Assembly: GCA_964489245.1 (NCBI GenBank)
Contig: CAZAXU010000062.1
Location: forward strand, 1-7,458
DNA from: CAZAXU01 sp964489245
Lineage (GTDB): Bacteria > Bacteroidota > Bacteroidia > Flavobacteriales > Flavobacteriaceae
Length of the DNA stretch: 7,458 nucleotides
Direction of reading: 5' to 3'
Made by a program: the position numbers and the translations under genes. Of this stretch, positions 6,236-7,458 are shown piece after piece (the stretch's first letter is position 1; every line of letters starts with the position of its first letter). The notes under the pieces are model-generated. The model was not told where the DNA came from. It did not search any database and saw only the letters and a program-made list of their open reading frames with translations.

Positions 6236-7449
6236 TTGTTTACCCTCTGTAACGCATTAACGACTAAACTCCTTGAAATTTGCTTTTTCTTTTTCCGACC
6301 TGAAATAGCATCTATCCATTCCCTATGTTCTGAAATATTTTTTTCTTTTAGGAAATAAAAATTTAGCCCTGAAATTTGATGGTTTTTTTTGTATGGCTCC
6401 CAAGCGGCCTCTTTTTTAGTCACCTTCCACCCTGGATAACTCGTAGGTGAATTTCTATGAGGTTCTACAATAAAAAACGTAAAAGGTGCATGATCAGAAA
6501 TTTTCAGTGTATATTTGTCTGGTAAATGATCCCTGCAGGAATAACGTAAATTCTCTATGCTAATTTCTTTTCCGTTCAGCCATGCACGAACCGGTTTTTC
6601 AAAAACCAAATCTGGTCCAGCCCCGAACATCCATGATTTCCTGGTGATTTTTAAACCGTTTCGAACGGAAAACGGTCTTTTAGATTCAGAAAATAAAAAT
6701 TTGTAAAATTGTTTAATTCCCTTATTCCCTTTTATGTTCAATTCAAATAATGAATAAGATTCTGACGAGGTTTTTTTTAAATCCTTATCAAGCAAATGAA
6801 GATAATCTTGGAGAAAATCCATATTATTTTTAAAAAGTAGCAGGCAAGGGGTATTGAATTCTAAAAATCTACTTTCTTCCCAATCATCATCATAATTGTC
6901 CGTTTTCATAAATGTAATTAAGTTTTTTTGTTTATGGGGCAAGCGATATTGAGCATTTATTTTTTTAAATAATAATTTGTCGGAGCCGTTTGTTTTATAT
7001 TTAATGTTTTCATTTTCATCAAAAATGAAGAGATCAAATTTACTCGAAGAAACTGTATTTTTTCTCAGGATAAGAGTGCCAGCAGAAATTTTATCTGTTA
7101 TTTCGACTGATTTGTTGCCGACCATTTTTACAGAGGGAAGCCTCCCATCCCATTTTAGGTAAAAAGAATATATTTGTTTGCCAAGTATTTCTGATTCATT
7201 CTTCCCGGAAAATTGTTCTTTCAATTTATAGTAATGTCGAGTTAAAAATCCGCCATTATCAGAATTGGAAACAATAGTATTAAAATCTTCAAATGATATT
7301 TGTTCAAAAGGTTTTAAACCTGACTTCTCAAATAATAAAGGGATTTTCTTCAAATCTTCTACATTAAGCAATGCTTGGGATATAGGGTATTGAATATAAC
7401 AACCCTTTCCCCTTTTTTTTCGAGGCAGGTGAATATAGTAACCTTCCAT
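6229..7449 (-). CDS. Unrecognised protein, first visible gene of a helicase-linked operon (406 aa)
   Basis: I do not recognise this protein by family. It has no signal peptide or membrane segment, so it is probably cytoplasmic. The N-terminus is basic (KKRGKG at residues 11-16). The middle (about 90-210) alternates short beta-like and charged stretches. Residues about 265-330 look like a compact beta-sandwich, with a GAGPDLVFEKPVRAWLNGKE stretch at 276-295 and a KYTLKI strand at 312-317. The tail is helical and very basic (EWIDAI at 377-382, then GRKKKK at 384-389), which could contact nucleic acid. It ends inside the next gene with a 7-base overlap, so it belongs to the same operon. The start is uncertain: only nine bases lie upstream, they show no Shine-Dalgarno, and the frame stays open (TGG TGC GAA) to the window edge, so the true start may be farther out. 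That it is a real gene is well supported by length and operon fit. Any function is inference; an accessory or DNA-contacting subunit of the helicase system is my best guess. Confidence 0.85.
   Translation of the reverse strand: MEGYYIHLPRKKRGKGCYIQYPISQALLNVEDLKKIPLLFEKSGLKPFEQISFEDFNTIVSNSDNGGFLTRHYYKLKEQFSGKNESEILGKQIYSFYLKWDGRLPSVKMVGNKSVEITDKISAGTLILRKNTVSSSKFDLFIFDENENIKYKTNGSDKLLFKKINAQYRLPHKQKNLITFMKTDNYDDDWEESRFLEFNTPCLLLFKNNMDFLQDYLHLLDKDLKKTSSESYSLFELNIKGNKGIKQFYKFLFSESKRPFSVRNGLKITRKSWMFGAGPDLVFEKPVRAWLNGKEISIENLRYSCRDHLPDKYTLKISDHAPFTFFIVEPHRNSPTSYPGWKVTKKEAAWEPYKKNHQISGLNFYFLKEKNISEHREWIDAISGRKKKKQISRSLVVNALQRVNKC
6243..6248 (-). promoter_or_regulatory. Shine-Dalgarno site for the 612-residue gene
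   Basis: On the coding strand the sequence AGAGGG sits seven bases before the ATG at 6235, a good match to the anti-Shine-Dalgarno sequence at normal spacing. It lies inside the last codons of the upstream gene. It supports 6235 as the true start and is the only strong ribosome-binding site in the window. Confidence 0.75.
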
Positions 7450-7458
7450 TTCGCACCA

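Noticed and set aside
6977..7162. Plus-strand open frame of 61 codons
   Set aside because: Antisense to the first gene, short, and with no supporting signal.
1..7458. Firm assignment to Druantia or DISARM
   Set aside because: The helicase resembles DruE, but no DUF4338 protein, methyltransferase or phospholipase D-like gene is visible, and the partner proteins cannot be matched from sequence alone.
1..7458. CRISPR array, tRNA, insertion sequence or attachment site
   Set aside because: There are no spaced direct repeats, no transposase, no terminal inverted repeats and no non-coding stretch in which such an element could lie.

Overview
This is an AT-rich bacterial segment (roughly one third GC by eye) that is coding from end to end on the minus strand. 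It holds four consecutive genes, and the order of transcription runs from high to low coordinates: an unrecognised 406-residue protein (7449-6229), a 612-residue coiled-coil plus AAA-like protein (6235-4397), a 298-residue protein with a probable winged-helix N-terminus (4400-3504), and a very large SF2 helicase that enters at 3507 and runs off the low edge of the window at base 1 after 1169 codons. I read that last frame codon by codon and found no stop or frameshift. The taxon cannot be fixed. Gene style and base composition suggest an ordinary mesophilic bacterium, possibly proteobacterial, but no housekeeping gene is present to decide it.

The genes form one tight transcription unit. Gene 1 overlaps gene 2 by 7 bases, and genes 2/3 and 3/4 each overlap by 4 bases (ATGA). 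There is no intergenic space, so no promoter, terminator, tRNA or operator can sit between them. The promoter must lie beyond the high-coordinate edge. Only gene 2 has a good Shine-Dalgarno; genes 3 and 4 probably depend on translational coupling.

The only gene that can be named with confidence is the helicase. It has a full set of SF2 motifs, two cysteine-rich zinc-binding inserts and the sequence signature of the giant helicases found in anti-phage systems (DruE of Druantia and other helicases that end in a DUF1998 domain). The partner genes are not recognised. Gene 2 is the most intriguing: its C-terminal part has the layout of an McrB-like AAA domain, but the P-loop has been lost and the Walker B acidic pair is reversed.

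My reading is a multi-gene nucleic-acid defence module: a helicase motor plus three dedicated accessory proteins (one probable DNA-binding winged helix, one long coiled-coil scaffold or pseudo-ATPase, one beta-rich protein with a basic C-terminus). Defence is inferred from helicase family and operon style only; no toxin, nuclease or methyltransferase is visible inside the window. The system is cut at both ends: the helicase C-terminus, the promoter and possibly further genes lie outside.
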